Part shown: positions 1-11,780 of the stretch, one piece after another
How the letters are laid out: every line of letters starts with the position of its first letter
Numbering within the stretch: the first letter of the stretch is position 1
Origin: Adiantum capillus-veneris
Lineage: Eukaryota; Streptophyta; Polypodiopsida; Polypodiales; Pteridaceae
Direction of reading: 5' to 3'
NCBI GenBank assembly: GCA_014529385.2
Contig: CM043966.1
Location: 89,184,587 to 89,248,586, forward strand
Length of the DNA: 64,000 nucleotides
Program-made: the position numbers and the translations under genes
Notes under the pieces: model-generated
The model's input: only the letters and a program-made list of their open reading frames with translations
What the model was told of the DNA's origin: nothing
Databases searched by the model: none

Positions 1-2290
1 GTTTTTCCATACCCGGAGAATCATACGAGGATTCTAGAGCAGATTAAGTTTTACCGAAAAGACCATACTCCTAAAAAATCCTTAGTAGCTAGAACCCGAC
101 CTTTTTTACCAAGAAAGACCAAATATTGTATTACTTACTACACTAAGTAGTCATATTCTCATTAACGTTTTTGTATATTGTAGACCCTTGCTCTCTCGCA
201 AGGTTTGGAATTATCCTCTGAACCCCTCACTGTCGCTACATCTCTTGTCCTCAGATGTATTAGCAGCCTAGATGCTTCTCAACTAATTTATGACTCAGCT
301 CTTACCTCAGACAAAAAGATGTCTATCTTACACATGTTATCCTTTAATGATTGGGTCAAAATTTTGGCTACCTTGGATAAGGACTCAAAAGAAGGTGTTA
401 ATTTAATTTCCCAATACACAACACAACTTCCTATACTCTCTTTACAATATCAGCAAGAGCTTGCCTCGTTCTCATCCTTTGGGGCTGATTTGTCCAACTT
501 TTTGAAGAAACTATGCGGCCTCAATCCTACCTTTATAAGTACACTAGTTACCGCGACTATCCCTCAAACAGGTGGCATCTTTTATAGGGATAATGCTACT
601 CTGGAAGTCGTTAAAGAATTTCAGAGCAATCTCTGCTCCCTCAATGACTTTTAACCTCTTAGAAATGGTACCAAAAATCTCTAAAGTCTTTCCTTTCCTA
701 CATGTTAGGCAGATTGAAATTGAATCCTTTGGGATAGACCATCAGCTCTGGGTCCTACCTAACAAAGCTGTTTTAGCACCTATTCTAAGTGAAACCTGTG
801 TTTACCTTACTAACCTCCCTGCCTCTACCGTTGAAGACTGCAGACTCAAATTCTGAAAGGTGGATAGCTCCTTGATAAAGGGGAACTCATAAAATCCCTC
901 TTCAACTTCAACCTTATCGAGAATTACAAATGCCCTTCCAATACAGGCCTCTACATCCGAACAAAGGGAAACATGGAGTTTGCCAAAAGCAACCTTGACT
1001 TCTACACATAATCCATTTGGAATGTTTTTTGGATCTATGTTAAATGTGCCTGCAAGTTTCTTGACCCCAAAGCTTCATGTGAATCTAGCATCATGTGGTT
1101 CGATCATGCCATATGGTTTAATCTCAACCATCTAGACCTAATCTTCCCGCAGAAACCAGTGGGCTTTCATCTCTCCCTTATTTGCTCTTGGTTTGCTTCA
1201 AATGGCATCTTCACGAATATCACCAAAGATATCACTCTTTGTCTTCACCTTATATTAGCAGAGTTTGAACTTATCTATGTATCTAAACAAAAAATCTACC
1301 ATAACTTTCGACAAGTACAATACAACTCCTTTTGGATAACAAAAAACTCTACCGAGGTTTCTCTTAACCTCCCTGAACACATCTTTCATCTTTTCTTGGT
1401 GAATATTACTCAATGTTATGAGAATATTCCTTTAGAAAGAGATCTTGCCCTTAAAGATGTACTATCACAACTTATCAAACTAGCTTTAGTTAATGCTAGT
1501 AAAAGAGGTTGTTTCTACATATCTCTTTTAAAAAAACCTAGATGGATTAAAAAAACAAACTCTTCGCATCCCTTACACTTCAATGAAGAGAAGCTATGCC
1601 TCTATATATCTTGGTTACTTGAAACTTGTACCATTATCTATGGAGGACATTGTTTTAACCAAAGCCTTGGCATCCCCATGGGATTCTCTTGCTCCCCGCT
1701 TATGTGTAATATATTCCTTCTTTCTTTGAGTACAAGTGGTTTGTCAAAACTATGGGAGATAATAGTAATAAGCTTTTACTGTTTAGACACACTTACCGAT
1801 ATATGGATGACTTACTGAGCATCAACAACATAATTTTTTAAAGGAGATCCATCATATATATCCTAATTGTTTGAAAATAGAAACAACTTCTATACATGGG
1901 CTCACAACACCCAATGGATTTTTCTGCACTTTAGTACAATTCCTTAACTTCTCTATTTTGCTTCATATACCATGTGTTAGAGGATATGACCGAAAATATA
2001 TGTGGTAGAGAGATCTTCTGGAACTTCCTCCTTTTGAATTCATTAAAAGGAACAGTAATAGACCCCACAAAGTAGCTCTTAGCACTTGTATCAGCCTACT
2101 ATATCTAATTGTCTACTCCTCTTCTAACTATCTCCTTGCTTGGGAGGATATTAAGATACTTATTAAAAAGTACTTCCTTAATGGCTTCAATAGATATGAC
2201 ATTATTGATAAAATTCTACTATCACTTACTCGACATGATTGGCCTGAATTACGTTTTAACCATGACAATCTCATCTCTTTAATTAGGTAG
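1..2290 (+). pseudogene. Decayed Penelope-like reverse transcriptase
   Basis: This is a broken reverse transcriptase. Frame 1 carries most of 205-654 and 868-1818, interrupted by stops including a TAA at 1009, with a frame change near 1800. Visible RT landmarks in order are a motif-A-like segment (ITQCYENIP, about 1405-1431), a conserved block around GGHCFNQSLGIPMGF (about 1645-1690, motif B with GIPMG), and the catalytic YMDD (about 1798-1812), which is in a different frame from the preceding ORF. Downstream in the shifted frame are IYPNCLKIE-like and FLNF blocks, reaching a stop at about 2288. The QSLGIPMG...YMDD combination without RNase H or integrase suggests a Penelope-like element. I see no GIY-YIG endonuclease, so an endonuclease-deficient lineage is possible. 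The 5' end may lie outside the window. A divergent LINE-type RT is the main alternative. Confidence 0.6.
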
Positions 2291-2349
2291 TAGGCCCATT
2301 CACAATGGGCTTACTATTGACCCATTGTGTATGGTGCCTGGGATAGGGG

Positions 2350-2350
<1 letters not shown>

Positions 2351-2391
<41 letters not shown>

Positions 2392-2446
2392 TTCGCCACC
2401 TGTTGGTAATAATTTTTTCAAAGCTTAGTTCACACTTACTAGTATA

Positions 2447-2516
<70 letters not shown>
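2351..2516. repeat. Duplicated (AC)n microsatellite unit
   Basis: Two (AC)n tracts (about 2351-2390 and 2448-2515) are each followed by a similar stub, TTTcgCCACcTGtTGGTA and TTTaaCCACtTGcTGGTA. The block therefore looks like a local duplication of an AC tract plus its flank. It lies just behind the RT remnant. Confidence 0.85.
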
Positions 2517-3054
2517 TTAACCACTTGCTGGTAGCCTTTTTTAAGCATGAGATTAAGGAGTATTTTGCTTGTCGATACTCTAGATTCTATTTAAGGGGAC
2601 CTACTACTCTTGAAACATGGGATAGGACCCTTAGAAGGGTATGATGGTTACAAAGAGTGAAAAAATTACTTATTACATACTTTTACTATGTCATGAGGCG
2701 CTTGGATTTAACCTACTATGCATTGCAGGCGGCTACTCTTCCACATTTCCCCAGGGGGAGCTCGATCTACTCAGGATGCGCTGCGGACGATTAGCCATGA
2801 GTGAGGGTGGCTGTCCTTCTTTTATTTAAAGAGGTGAGGGCGCATTCTTCCCCTCACTTAGCTTTGCGTGTGTTTTACTTGCATCAAAAGTAAGGATTGT
2901 GTGTTTTTTCATCTCTGTTGCACCAAGCATGGAGCTTACAACTCAGCCAACGCAAGTTGGTCACTAAGCTTAACATCAATAATCTCATTACTGTCATTTT
3001 TTTATTAAATGGTAAAGCGATGTTTCATAAAAATGCATGTACTTAGCAAATGGT

Positions 3055-3602
3055 GTATTTAAATAGTCAAGATGACCATACTTAGCATGGCACGATATAA
3101 GTGATTGGACCTCTGTTTGGTGGGCTCTATTTCTCATTCTATAGCATGGTAACGACCATTACAGTGGTCCGCTTTGACTGGCATTACATGGTAAAGATGG
3201 TTCCCTTTGGGAGCATTACTATGGTACTATTATTGGTTTTTTTCGAAGCTGTCATTATTTAACTATAGGTACATAAAAATTTTGGAAAAAAAGGGGTTTT
3301 TCATACCCGTTATTCACGATTTTTCATACATGATATTCACTGTACTTAAATAGTGGGGATGACTATACTTAGCAGAGCATGATATAAGTGATTGAACCTC
3401 TGTTTGGTGGGCTCTGTTTCTCGTGCTACAGCCTGGTAACGACCACTATAATGGTCGGTGTTGATTGGCATTACATGGTAAAGGTGGCTTCTGTTGGGAG
3501 CATTACTATGGTACAATTACTGGGGTTTTTTCAAAACTGGTCATTACTTAACTGCAGGTACATAATTAATTTTTTTAAAAAAAAAGGAGTTTTCCATACC
3601 CG
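3055..3602 (+). repeat. Tandem ~290-bp repeat behind the RT remnant
   Basis: Two copies start at about 3055 and 3343, offset by about 289 bp, and are clearly alike over some 250 bp. Shared blocks include ATAAGTGATTGrACCTCTGT, TTGGCATTACATGGTAAAG and GGGAGCATTACTATGGTAC. Each ends in a T-rich run plus CCATACCCG or TCATACCCG. The same ending, TTTTTCCATACCCGG, forms bases 2-16 of the window, upstream of the RT reading frame. Direct repeats on both sides of an RT fit the pseudo-LTR arrangement known in Penelope-like elements, but the left match is short because the window begins there. Confidence 0.65.
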
Positions 3603-5690
3603 ATATTCTTACCTCAACCGCACCTCACTACTCCTACATTCGCACAAAAAAACAAAAAATTCACCGACTGTGCTCAAAATTCCCTTCACACCCACCACTA
3701 GAAAATGCTACCCTCTCAATGTATTAGCAATCCTATTTCTAAGGCTTGCCAACTCGATGCCAACCTCTCCCTCCCTAGACTAACCATTTGTTGGACTTCG
3801 GGGCCCAACATCCACATCCTTTTGGTACATATCTTACACCCCCCTTGATTTGACTTTTTACAAACACAAGTTTTCTCTTTGTGCCTTCCACACCACCCAA
3901 ACCCCTTCGCCTACTGATTCCTTTTTCTTACTTTCCATTCTATTTTTCCCTCCATTGTACCTCTTGCATCTCACCTTGTAGAGCTCAAACTAGACGCGTG
4001 AACACCACTACCATGCCTCTCTCCCCTCATAATACCTCTAATTTTCTTTTTTGCCTCATGGAGTTTTTATCCTTGAGTTTTTACCTTTGCAATTTTCTTA
4101 CAGACTAGTTTTAAGCCACTCCCTTTTTAACTTTGCCTTTGTTTTCATATTGATTCTTCTCCCTTACTTAAAGCAGCCCCCCCTTATACACACTGCTACC
4201 CCACCCTTGATTTTGTACCCTTATAATTGGACTCTTGGACCTTGATTTTTCCTACACCCAACTCACCTTAACTCCTCTTAACTTCTCTTCTTGTACCTCG
4301 GTACTTAGCCTTCAATTCCACTCTTTCCAAAAAAGTTGTTCCCAAAGAAAAATGTTGCCCCTCAAAAGAGAATCTTACCCAGCACCCTTTATAAAACCTC
4401 TACCTCCTCCTCCTCCCTTACAAACACAATTCGCCGACACCACCATTGATGAGCTCCTAAGAGCGAAACGCGTTTGGTGGTATTCTCTTTATTTGTAACA
4501 CTCCATTTTTGGATTACCCGCTATTTTGGAACCCATCATTTTACTAATCTTAAGGAGTCGATTTGCACGCTTGAGTACTTGTTATTTTTTTGCAAAAAAA
4601 ATGTTATTTCTTTTAAAAAGAAAAAATATATAAAAAACTGAAAAATTTTCTTGTATCTTTTTGTAGAGATGGCCTTTTTTATGTTTATAAAAGCCAAGTC
4701 TTAGCACTTAGTGTTACAAAACGAAAAAGTGCACTTCAAAGATAAGTTTTCAAGTCACATGTAAGTTATAGACATAATTTCATACTTGAGCATGTGTTGA
4801 ATAAGAGCATAATTTTGGTATTCCAAAGGTCTCCTCATGAAATTGGTACTATTCTAGTGCAATTTGACAACTAAAAATGACTTTATATGTTTAAACCAAG
4901 AAACTATATATTTTTTGGGCTCCCTAACTCAATTAAATCTCGTTGCTTGAACTCTATCTTGGATTTTTTATCGTGCAAAAACTCTTGAAAATCTTGAGTT
5001 CTCCATAATAACATTGAAACCAAGGTTTTAGCTACCCCGATTGTGTATGTACCACGTACTTTGATACACTTAGTTGATCTACCTGGAAAGTTTGATATTA
5101 TTTGAGCTCGTCTTAAGAATAAAAATATCAAAGTTTTCTCTTATGCAATTTTGAATATTTGAAATGATCCAATAATTGTTACATACCAAAGCCCTTGTAC
5201 TTGCCACCTTAAGTGCTCAATGAAAAGGGCAAGCAATGTATCACTTTCTAAAACTCACAAATATATCAAAAACATATTTTTCTTTGTATACAACGATATG
5301 CTTGAAATGACCATATCAAATACATGGAACTTTCCATTATTTTATATACTAACTTTTTTGCACATGAAACTTTCAATTATCTATAGCAAAATTATGGAAA
5401 ATTTTTTTCTACAAGGTCTCTTCATTTTTTATTGAGCTTATAAAAGCGATTTTTTCAAAGCATCAACTTAATGAGTATAGTTCTTGATCATGGTAGATTC
5501 TAAAATACAAGGTTATATTTTTAAAAGACCCTCTAGCTAACATATTTAAGCATATCAAAAGTGTTTTCTTAAATAAACCGTCTAATACAAGTAGCATTTA
5601 ATTTAAATTTGTAAAAAAAGAACACTTAAGTGTTCTGTTTTGGTACCAAACTAGTGTTAAGTGAGAGATAATCACATTGCAAGCTTAGGG
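3603..5690. other. Unassigned DNA, C/T-rich then A/T-rich
   Basis: 3603-4500 is C/T-rich on the plus strand and 4500-5690 is A/T-rich. Short open frames occur on both strands, but none has a recognisable domain, codon pattern or splice structure. I see no RNA gene or clear repeat here. Confidence 0.6.
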
Positions 5691-6465
5691 CCTAGTCACT
5701 CGAGGCTTAGTTATCAATAAGCCTCGACAATTTCTGACAGGATCTTAGAGCCGAAACTGAGAGTAGCAGGTAGAGAGAGAAAGAGCAAGGCGTAGACAAG
5801 AGAGAGAATAGCTGAGGTGATCGGAATTGGAGAAGCCGGTGAAAAATTGCCTTGTGTCAGAGCTGGTCGACAGTTCCAACGGAGAACTAAGCTTCGCGTG
5901 ACCAAAACTTTAGTGCGAAGCAACAAACGCCTGGCCCGCCGTGATGAGCACTAGCACGGGGGCCACGAGCTCCACCTGCTCTTCCATGGGCGTCTTCGCC
6001 TAGCTTAGTATACGGACAAAAAACGCACAACCTTACAACAGACGCTCTCTCTCCTCTGTCTCTCTCTCATGAAGTCATGGGGAAGCACCAGTGATCTCTT
6101 GTAGTTGTGGGATGGCAATCTGTACACAATTCTCAATTTTTTTCATATACTCTCTCTCTATCTCTCTCTAGACTCTTCCCCCCCTGATCAGTCACAAGCA
6201 ACATGCTCACAAACTCACAGAGTTCAATGCGTAGCAGCATCGGAGCTGTGCCTCACATTTTCTCTCCCACATTGGATAGCGTCACTGCTTTAGGTGGTAG
6301 GTGCAAGTCAATCCTCTAGTGCTTGACACAACTCTCAACACACAATCTCCACAGGGCAATCTCTCATTGGCTTCTCATTTGGGGAAATGGTGGGTGGTAA
6401 ACGTTTGGCTGCTCATCCTCAAGACTAAGTAACACCTAGCATTAGTCGATTGTTGAACGGGATTG

Positions 6466-6468
<3 letters not shown>
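5691..6468. other. Unassigned region, one GC-rich exon-like segment
   Basis: On the minus strand an ATG at about 5989 opens a 25-codon frame (starting MEEQVELVAP) that is GC-rich. CT-rich DNA at 6040-6070, which could be a 5' UTR, lies ahead of it. The frame ends in a stop at about 5912. Another minus frame runs 5926-5714 but lacks an ATG. This could be the first exon of a gene or an LTR fragment. No family is recognised. Confidence 0.2.
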
Positions 6469-6500
<32 letters not shown>

Positions 6501-6650
6501 TGTTTTTTGTGTAATCCGTCGGTGATAGCATCCCACTGAGGGGGAAAAAATAGGATTCCTCTGAAGTCGCGGCAACCGATTGAACCCACGACCTCCCCCT
6601 CAGCAATCCCAAGTCCTATCCATCTGAGCTAACACGTGTCGATGCATAAC
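6469..6650 (-). mobile_element. tRNA-derived SINE
   Basis: Read on the minus strand, the head has a Pol III A box (TTAGCTCAGATGG, near 6630) and a B-box-like GTGGGTTCAATCG (near 6575), with a tRNA-like spacing of about 40 bases. About 80 bases of body follow, then a homopolymer of about 30 C (read as G at 6469-6498 on the plus strand). A true tRNA gene is unlikely because the 3' acceptor half does not pair and the B box lacks its last conserved C. Confidence 0.6.
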
Positions 6651-6909
6651 AAGCAAGCCAACGTGTACAGAGATCGGATTGCCCAAATCACACACCCTCG
6701 CCGTCGATCCCTTGACAAGGACCCCGTGTCACTTATTGACGAGGGGGGGTGAGGGGATCTACAACCAAGAAGTCCACGCACGGGAAAGTCGGGGAGATCG
6801 CAATTGTAGGTGTCAAGTCAAAAACTAAACGTGGACACGAGTTAAACCCCGAAAACCCAAGCAATGCATGTTAACTCACAATATAAACTCATAAAAATAG
6901 AATTAGGTA

Positions 6910-6933
6910 TACAATGTGTGCCTGGGTCAGGTG
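6910..6933 (+). mobile_element. 5' end of a SINE split by the copia element
   Basis: GCCTGGGTCAGGTG at 6920-6933 reads directly into GGTTAGCTTATG at 11974 once the copia element and one copy of its AGGTG duplication are removed. This rebuilds a tRNA-like 5' half and A box of the form GGGTCAGGTGGTTAGC. The rest of the SINE is at 11971-12330. Confidence 0.55.
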
Positions 6934-7125
6934 TGAAGGAGTACGAGCGGAAGTGCGATGCGAGAGAGAGTGCGAGAAGAAGAGCACGACGATATGGTGA
7001 ACTCGCTCTATTGTAATGTGTAGAGCATAGTGAGTTCTTATTAGGTTTTAACAAAAGAATATGTGTACATACCTGGCGGCCCGCCCACTTACCTGGGCGA
7101 CCACATTGGGCTTTATACCCCAACA
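6934..7125 (-). repeat. copia 3' LTR
   Basis: This 192-bp repeat matches 11781-11970, apart from a few substitutions and a small GA indel. On the element strand it begins TGTTGGGGTATAAAGCCC, so a TATAAA lies close to its 5' end, and it finishes with CTCCTTCA. It directly abuts the polypurine tract. Confidence 0.92.
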
Positions 7126-7136
7126 ACCTCCCACTT
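7126..7136 (-). other. copia polypurine tract
   Basis: On the element strand AAGTGGGAGGT lies immediately before the 3' LTR. This is the expected position and base composition for the primer of plus-strand DNA synthesis. Confidence 0.8.
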
Positions 7137-7214
7137 AAAGTCCAATGTGGTACTTTAAGTGTGAGAGAAGCTACTATACAAGCTAATATACAAGAGATGT
7201 AGAGAAGTGATGTA

Positions 7215-8696
7215 CTACCCTACACCTAACTGCTTGCGAAAATGCGTAAAGCTCTCTGAGGGAAGTCCTTTTGTAAGTAGATCAGCAGGATTTTCTGTGG
7301 TGTGAACTTTGACAAGCTGAAGTTGCTTATCCTCGAGCATTTCCCTGATGAAATGATACTTCACATCCACATGCTTTGTCTTTGAGTGATAAACTGGATT
7401 GCGAGCCAATTGTATAGCACTTTGACTATCACAATATAACACAGGCATCTCTTCTTTGATTCCCAAATCTGTTACTAGTCGATTAAGCCAAATTGATTCT
7501 TTGCATGCCTCTGATGCTACAACATATTCAACCTCTGTAGTAGACTGAGTAACACAATCTTGTAATCTAGAACGCCATGATACTGCTCCATCAGCCAATG
7601 TAAAGACATACCCTGACGTAGACCTTCGGTTGTCTAAGTCACCTGCATAATCTGAGTCTGCAAAACCCTTTACACTTAGCTCCTGACTCCCATAGCATAT
7701 ACGCATATTCTTTGTAGCTTTCAGGTATCTCAATATTCCTTTCACTGCCTCCCAATGTTTCTTGCCTGGGTTTGACATGTATCGACTTACTACTCCCACT
7801 GCAAATGCAATGTCTGGGCGAGTAGCAATCATTGCATACATCAAACTACCCACTGCAGACGCATATGGAATCTTATCCATTTCAGCGTGTTCTTCCTCAG
7901 ACACAGGACAATCTTGTTTGCTAAGTTTCACATATGGTGGCAATGGAACACTCAGTGCCTTTCCCTTCTCCATATTGAAACGTTGCAAAACCTTGTCAAT
8001 ATACTCTGTTTGAGATAACGAAATCAACTTCTTTGATCTGTCTCTCTCAATGCGCATACCAAGTATATGACTTGCCTCACCCATGTATTTCATGTCAAAC
8101 GATTTTGCCATCTTTGACTTCAAAGCTGAAATTTCTTCCAAGTGCTTGCCAGCAATCAACATGTCATCCACATACAAAATAAGGATCAACCAACTACCAT
8201 TCTTAGCCTTCTTTGTATATAGACAATGATCGAACTCACTACGTTTGTAGCCTTGAGAAAGCATAAACTTGTGGAATTTATGGTACCATGCCCTCGGTGA
8301 TTGTTTTAAGCCATAAAGACTCTTTAACAACTGGCATACCCAATCTTCCTTGCCTCTCTCAACAAACCCTTCTGGCTGCTGCATGTAAATTTCCACATCT
8401 AAATCACCATGCAAGAACGCTGTCTTGACATCCATTTGGTGCAACACCAAATCTAATATGGCAACCAATGCAAGAAAGCATCTCAATGTAGTCATCTTGA
8501 CCACCGGAGAGAAGACTTCATCAAAGTCAATGCCTTGTTCTTGATTAAAGCCCTTGGCAACAAGCCTTGCTTTGTACTTTGGCTGACTATCATGAGCGGT
8601 GATCTTATACCTGTAAACCCATTTACAAGGTAGAGCCTTTTTGCCCTGTGGTAATTTAACTAGCTTCCATGTCTTGTTTTTATGCCTCACAGCCAA
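7215..8696 (-). pseudogene. copia reverse transcriptase and RNase H (493 codons open)
   Basis: This is the pol C-terminal half of the copia element, open for 493 codons. The RT domain starts near residue 10 (KTWKLV, KWVYRYK) and holds the aspartates of MDVKTAFLHG (about residue 90) and LYVDDM (about residue 175), so the catalytic triad is present. RNase H follows, with SDYAGDLDNRRSTSGYVF (about 345), an E in TTEVEYVVASEA (about 390) and D in YCDSQSA (about 425). It ends with the conserved ADLLTKGLP block. The domain itself is well preserved, but its N-terminal junction is abnormal: the preceding integrase frame ends within 20 bases, whereas copia elements normally have roughly 150-200 residues between these blocks. 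A deletion is inferred. Confidence 0.9.
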
Positions 8697-9813
8697 AGAC
8701 TCTGAGATGCTTGTATGAGGGCATTTTGCCTGACCATACCATCTCTGGCACTGAATCCTTCTGCAAAACCTTGCTAGGAGATCTATTTACAAGATGAACA
8801 ATTGTTGATATAGCTTCAGCCCAAAACCCATTTGGCAGTTGTGCATTAGACAACATACTTCTGACCTTCTCTTGTATGGTCCTATTCATCCTCTCAGCAA
8901 CACCATTTTGAGAAGGATTGTAAGGAGCAGTAAGTTCACGTTTTATACCTTTTGACCCACCATTGTCAGTGCGTAAGCATTTAAGCTTCTTGCCACTCTG
9001 ATTCTCCACAAGTGTCACAAACGTTTTGAAAACACTAAACGCTTCATCCTTGTGCTTGAGAAAGTAAACCCATACTTTCCTCGAGTAATCATCTATAAAT
9101 GTCATAAAGTAAGAAGCTCCCCCTAGAGATAGGTTAGGCATAGGTCCACACAAATCACTATGAACAAGTGCCAACTGTGTATCTCTTCTACTGCTTCTAT
9201 GCTTATGTGACTGCTGTGTTTGCTTACCATATAGACAATGTTCACAGAATTCAAAATCATTAAATGAAAAGCCAGGCAAATAACCTGAACGAGACAAGAT
9301 TTCCATTCCCTTCTTGGACATATGTCCTAACCGGCTATGCCACAAAGAAACGTTCGGCTGCTCGGTTACATTGATTACATTTTTAGAGACATTTGATACA
9401 TAAATCATGTAAAGTCCTCCAGACTTTACTCCATGTGCTACTGTCATAGAACCCTTGGATATCTTCCACATGTTCTGTCCAAAAGTGGTGACGTAGCCAG
9501 CATCATCAAGTAAACCTGTGCTGATCAAGCTCTTTGTAATTGCGAGAACATGTCTCACATTCTTCAGCGTGAAAGAAGAGCCATTCTGAAACTTCAATTG
9601 AACATCTCCAACACCTAAGATCTCACATGTCTGCCCATTGCCTAGCCGAACATGATCTTTAGTGGTCACATAAGAGGTAAACCACTCCTTGTTTGGAGAC
9701 ACATGAAGTGATACCCCCGAGTCTATAATCCAGTCACTCAGTGCATTTCCATCAGATGCTGTAAGAAGAGCTGAGTCCATTGTATTCTTCAAGAAGTAGA
9801 TGTCTCCTGACAC
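8680..9813 (-). pseudogene. copia protease and integrase with internal deletion
   Basis: This is a 377-codon open stretch. The aspartic protease active site is WIIDSGVSLHV (about residue 30; D-S-G present, with V where A or T is usual). The GAG-pre-integrase zinc region is LWHSRLGHMSK ... CEHCLYG (H-H-C-C). The integrase core shows the first D in HSDLCGPM, the second in LRTDNGG and the catalytic E in NGVAERMNR. Directly after RTDNGG the sequence jumps to SKGIKRELTAPYNP, omitting about 15 residues normally found between these blocks. The spacing needed for the D,D35E triad is therefore lost while the frame is kept. The upstream stop at 9814-9816 separates this stretch from gag. Confidence 0.9.
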
Positions 9814-9933
9814 TTAACTGTCATTCTCTGCAACAGTGTTTGTCACATTTATTTTTTGAATCTTCACTGAGGACTTGTCCTTCTCACCATGGTCTTCAGC
9901 TTTCTCTTTGCCTTTTTCTGCTTTCCATTCTCT

Positions 9934-9975
9934 ACAGTCTCTTTTCATGTGACCCTTCTTGCCACAATGGTAGCA
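9934..9975 (-). pseudogene. copia gag CCHC zinc knuckle, out of frame
   Basis: Translation on the minus strand gives CYHCGKKGHMKRDC, a perfect C-X2-C-X4-H-X4-C nucleic-acid-binding knuckle. It is in the protease frame, not the gag frame. The gag frame ends at 9978, about three bases before the knuckle begins, so a one-base indel in the Ser/Lys-rich run before it is the simplest explanation. Confidence 0.85.
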
Positions 9976-9977
9976 TT

Positions 9978-10676
9978 CTATGTCACTCTTGCCTTTAGCA
10001 CTGCGGACTTGCTACGAGACTGATTCCTCTTTCCACCTTTGTACTTTTCTTTGGTCCTTCCCCTGACAACTAAAGCTGTTCCTTTGCCTTTGTCCATTGT
10101 CTTTCTATTGGTTTCTTCAGTAAGCAGACTTCCTTCTACACCTGCTATGTTCAAACCATCTGGAGGTGCAGAATTACTCAAAGCTGTGCGAAAAGTGTCC
10201 CAACTTTCCGGCAATGTGATCAACAGGAACATAGCTCTAACAGGTTCATCAAACTTGACACCTTGAGCTGACAACTGACTATAGATTGTGTTGAATTCAT
10301 TCAGATGATTGGACATAGGTGTCCCTTCTTTCATCTTCAAGTCAACAAGCTTCTTAAGCCAGTATACCTGTGAAGCTGCACTCTGCTTTTCATAAAGATC
10401 ACTCAGCTTTAACCATGCTTGATAAGCCGACATCTCGTCTGCTACATTGAAGTAAACGCTTTCTGCCAAAGTCAGCATAATGGTAGAAAGTGCCAATTCA
10501 CCCATTTCGCTCCATTCATCTTCGTCCATATCTTCTGGTTTTATCCCCTTGAGCTTTATAGGTTTTATCTGTTTCCTTTGTACCAACATGTGCCAAATTT
10601 GCTTCTTCCACAATGGGAAATTGGTTCCATCCAGCTTCTTGATATTGTAAAGAGCAGTGTCCTGTGATTCAGCCAT
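9978..10676 (-). pseudogene. copia gag, truncated by a frameshift
   Basis: This 232-codon open frame starts MAESQDTALYNIKKLDGTNF and is a UBN2-type gag. Recognisable blocks are the N-terminal LDGTNFPLWKKQIWHML, the middle AYQAWLKLSDLYEKQSAASQVYWLKKLVDLKM segment (shown here only as start and end: AYQAW to LVDLKM), and LITLPESWDTFRTAL. It ends in a basic Lys/Arg/Ser region and loses its zinc knuckle to a frameshift. In an intact element it would form the virus-like particle. Confidence 0.88.
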
Positions 10677-11766
10677 AGCTACGCTTCACAGTGGTTTACT
10701 TTCCTGGGAAAAATTCGGTAGAGTTTCCCCTGTAAACTGACCTCTGAACCAATATCAATCTGTCATATGAACCAAGAAAGCTTCAAATTCTGCATAAATT
10801 TCAGTAGAGTCTCCTTTGTAAAATGGCTATGGTGTACTAAAAAACAGACCAAAAACAGCTCAAAAAACACTGTCTCTCTGACACTGTAAGCTGCAGGTAA
10901 ACCTGTCCTGCACCTGTACTGTCTCTCACTGTCCTGTCACTGTCCTGTAAGTCCTGTAAACATAGACTGCGACAATGCCTCAACGGCAGTAAAGCAAAGA
11001 TGCAATCCCAACTGTCTAACTCATAGTCAATACATCCTAGCTGTCTATCTAAGGGTGCTCGAGGGATCGCTCCAAGACCTGTATCACCGAAAGGATCTCA
11101 ACATTCGAGAATTCCCTAGCTCAATAAAACCTCACTCGACCCTCAACAAAGGCTGTAGTAAATCTGACAGTACATAGACTTCCCACAAAATCATACATCC
11201 ACAAATTTTCCACTATATGCTGTAACCGTTGCGGCGGTTGTTTGCTGCGTGACTCACAGCCAGCAAACCCTCAACAAACATACATCATCTCTGATAATAC
11301 ATCCCATGTGGAAGTACCTACAATGTCAGGATGAAATCTAGAATATCAAGCAGCAAACACAAGCTACCTGATGAACTAGTGGATGTCGCCTACAGTCTGT
11401 GTGTAGATGCGCCCGTGTCGTATGTGATGCTTCCAAGAACTGTGAGCTGTCCTTCGATGTGTAGACAACCACAAATCAGCACTCTGGGAGTGCCGATATC
11501 CTCAGCACCTACAGTCGTAAGTCGAAAACCCCAAATTTGCAGAGTCAGATCTGCACCCGCCAAGACCACGTATTCGAAAATGGCCTGCGCAGAACTTTGT
11601 CGAAGCCGAACGATGACCGAGATGACCTCAGAATGAAATTCTGAGCACACCAAGCCCTAAGGGCTTGCCCACAAGATTTGGGGCCGTGTCTTTGCCTGTC
11701 AAATTTCACTCCAATCTGAGCTGGTGACTCTAGCCTCCTGCAGTGCTGCCCCGAGCCTCGATCTGA
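10677..11766 (-). other. copia 5' leader
   Basis: This is about 1.1 kb between the primer binding site and the gag start, with no credible open frame. It contains repeated short phrases such as CTGTCCTGT / GTCCTGTAA at 10900-10960. An untranslated leader this long is large for the family and may carry packaging signals. Confidence 0.6.
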
Positions 11767-11779
11767 GCTCTGATACCAA
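11767..11779 (-). other. Primer binding site for initiator Met tRNA
   Basis: On the element strand TTGGTATCAGAGC follows the 5' LTR after one base. This is the standard plant copia complement to the 3' end of initiator-methionine tRNA. Confidence 0.9.
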
Positions 11780-11780
11780 T

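Noticed and set aside
2325-2534. His/Thr-rich 69-residue protein
   Set aside because: Translation of two (AC)n tracts only.
5714-5926. Minus-strand secreted or membrane protein
   Set aside because: No ATG start, no family similarity, and the hydrophobic look comes from CT-rich DNA.
6560-6650. A functional tRNA gene on the minus strand
   Set aside because: A and B boxes are present but the acceptor ends do not pair and a homopolymer tail follows, so a SINE is more likely.
7762-8013. Plus-strand ORF inside the copia region
   Set aside because: Shadow of the reverse-transcriptase reading frame on the opposite strand.
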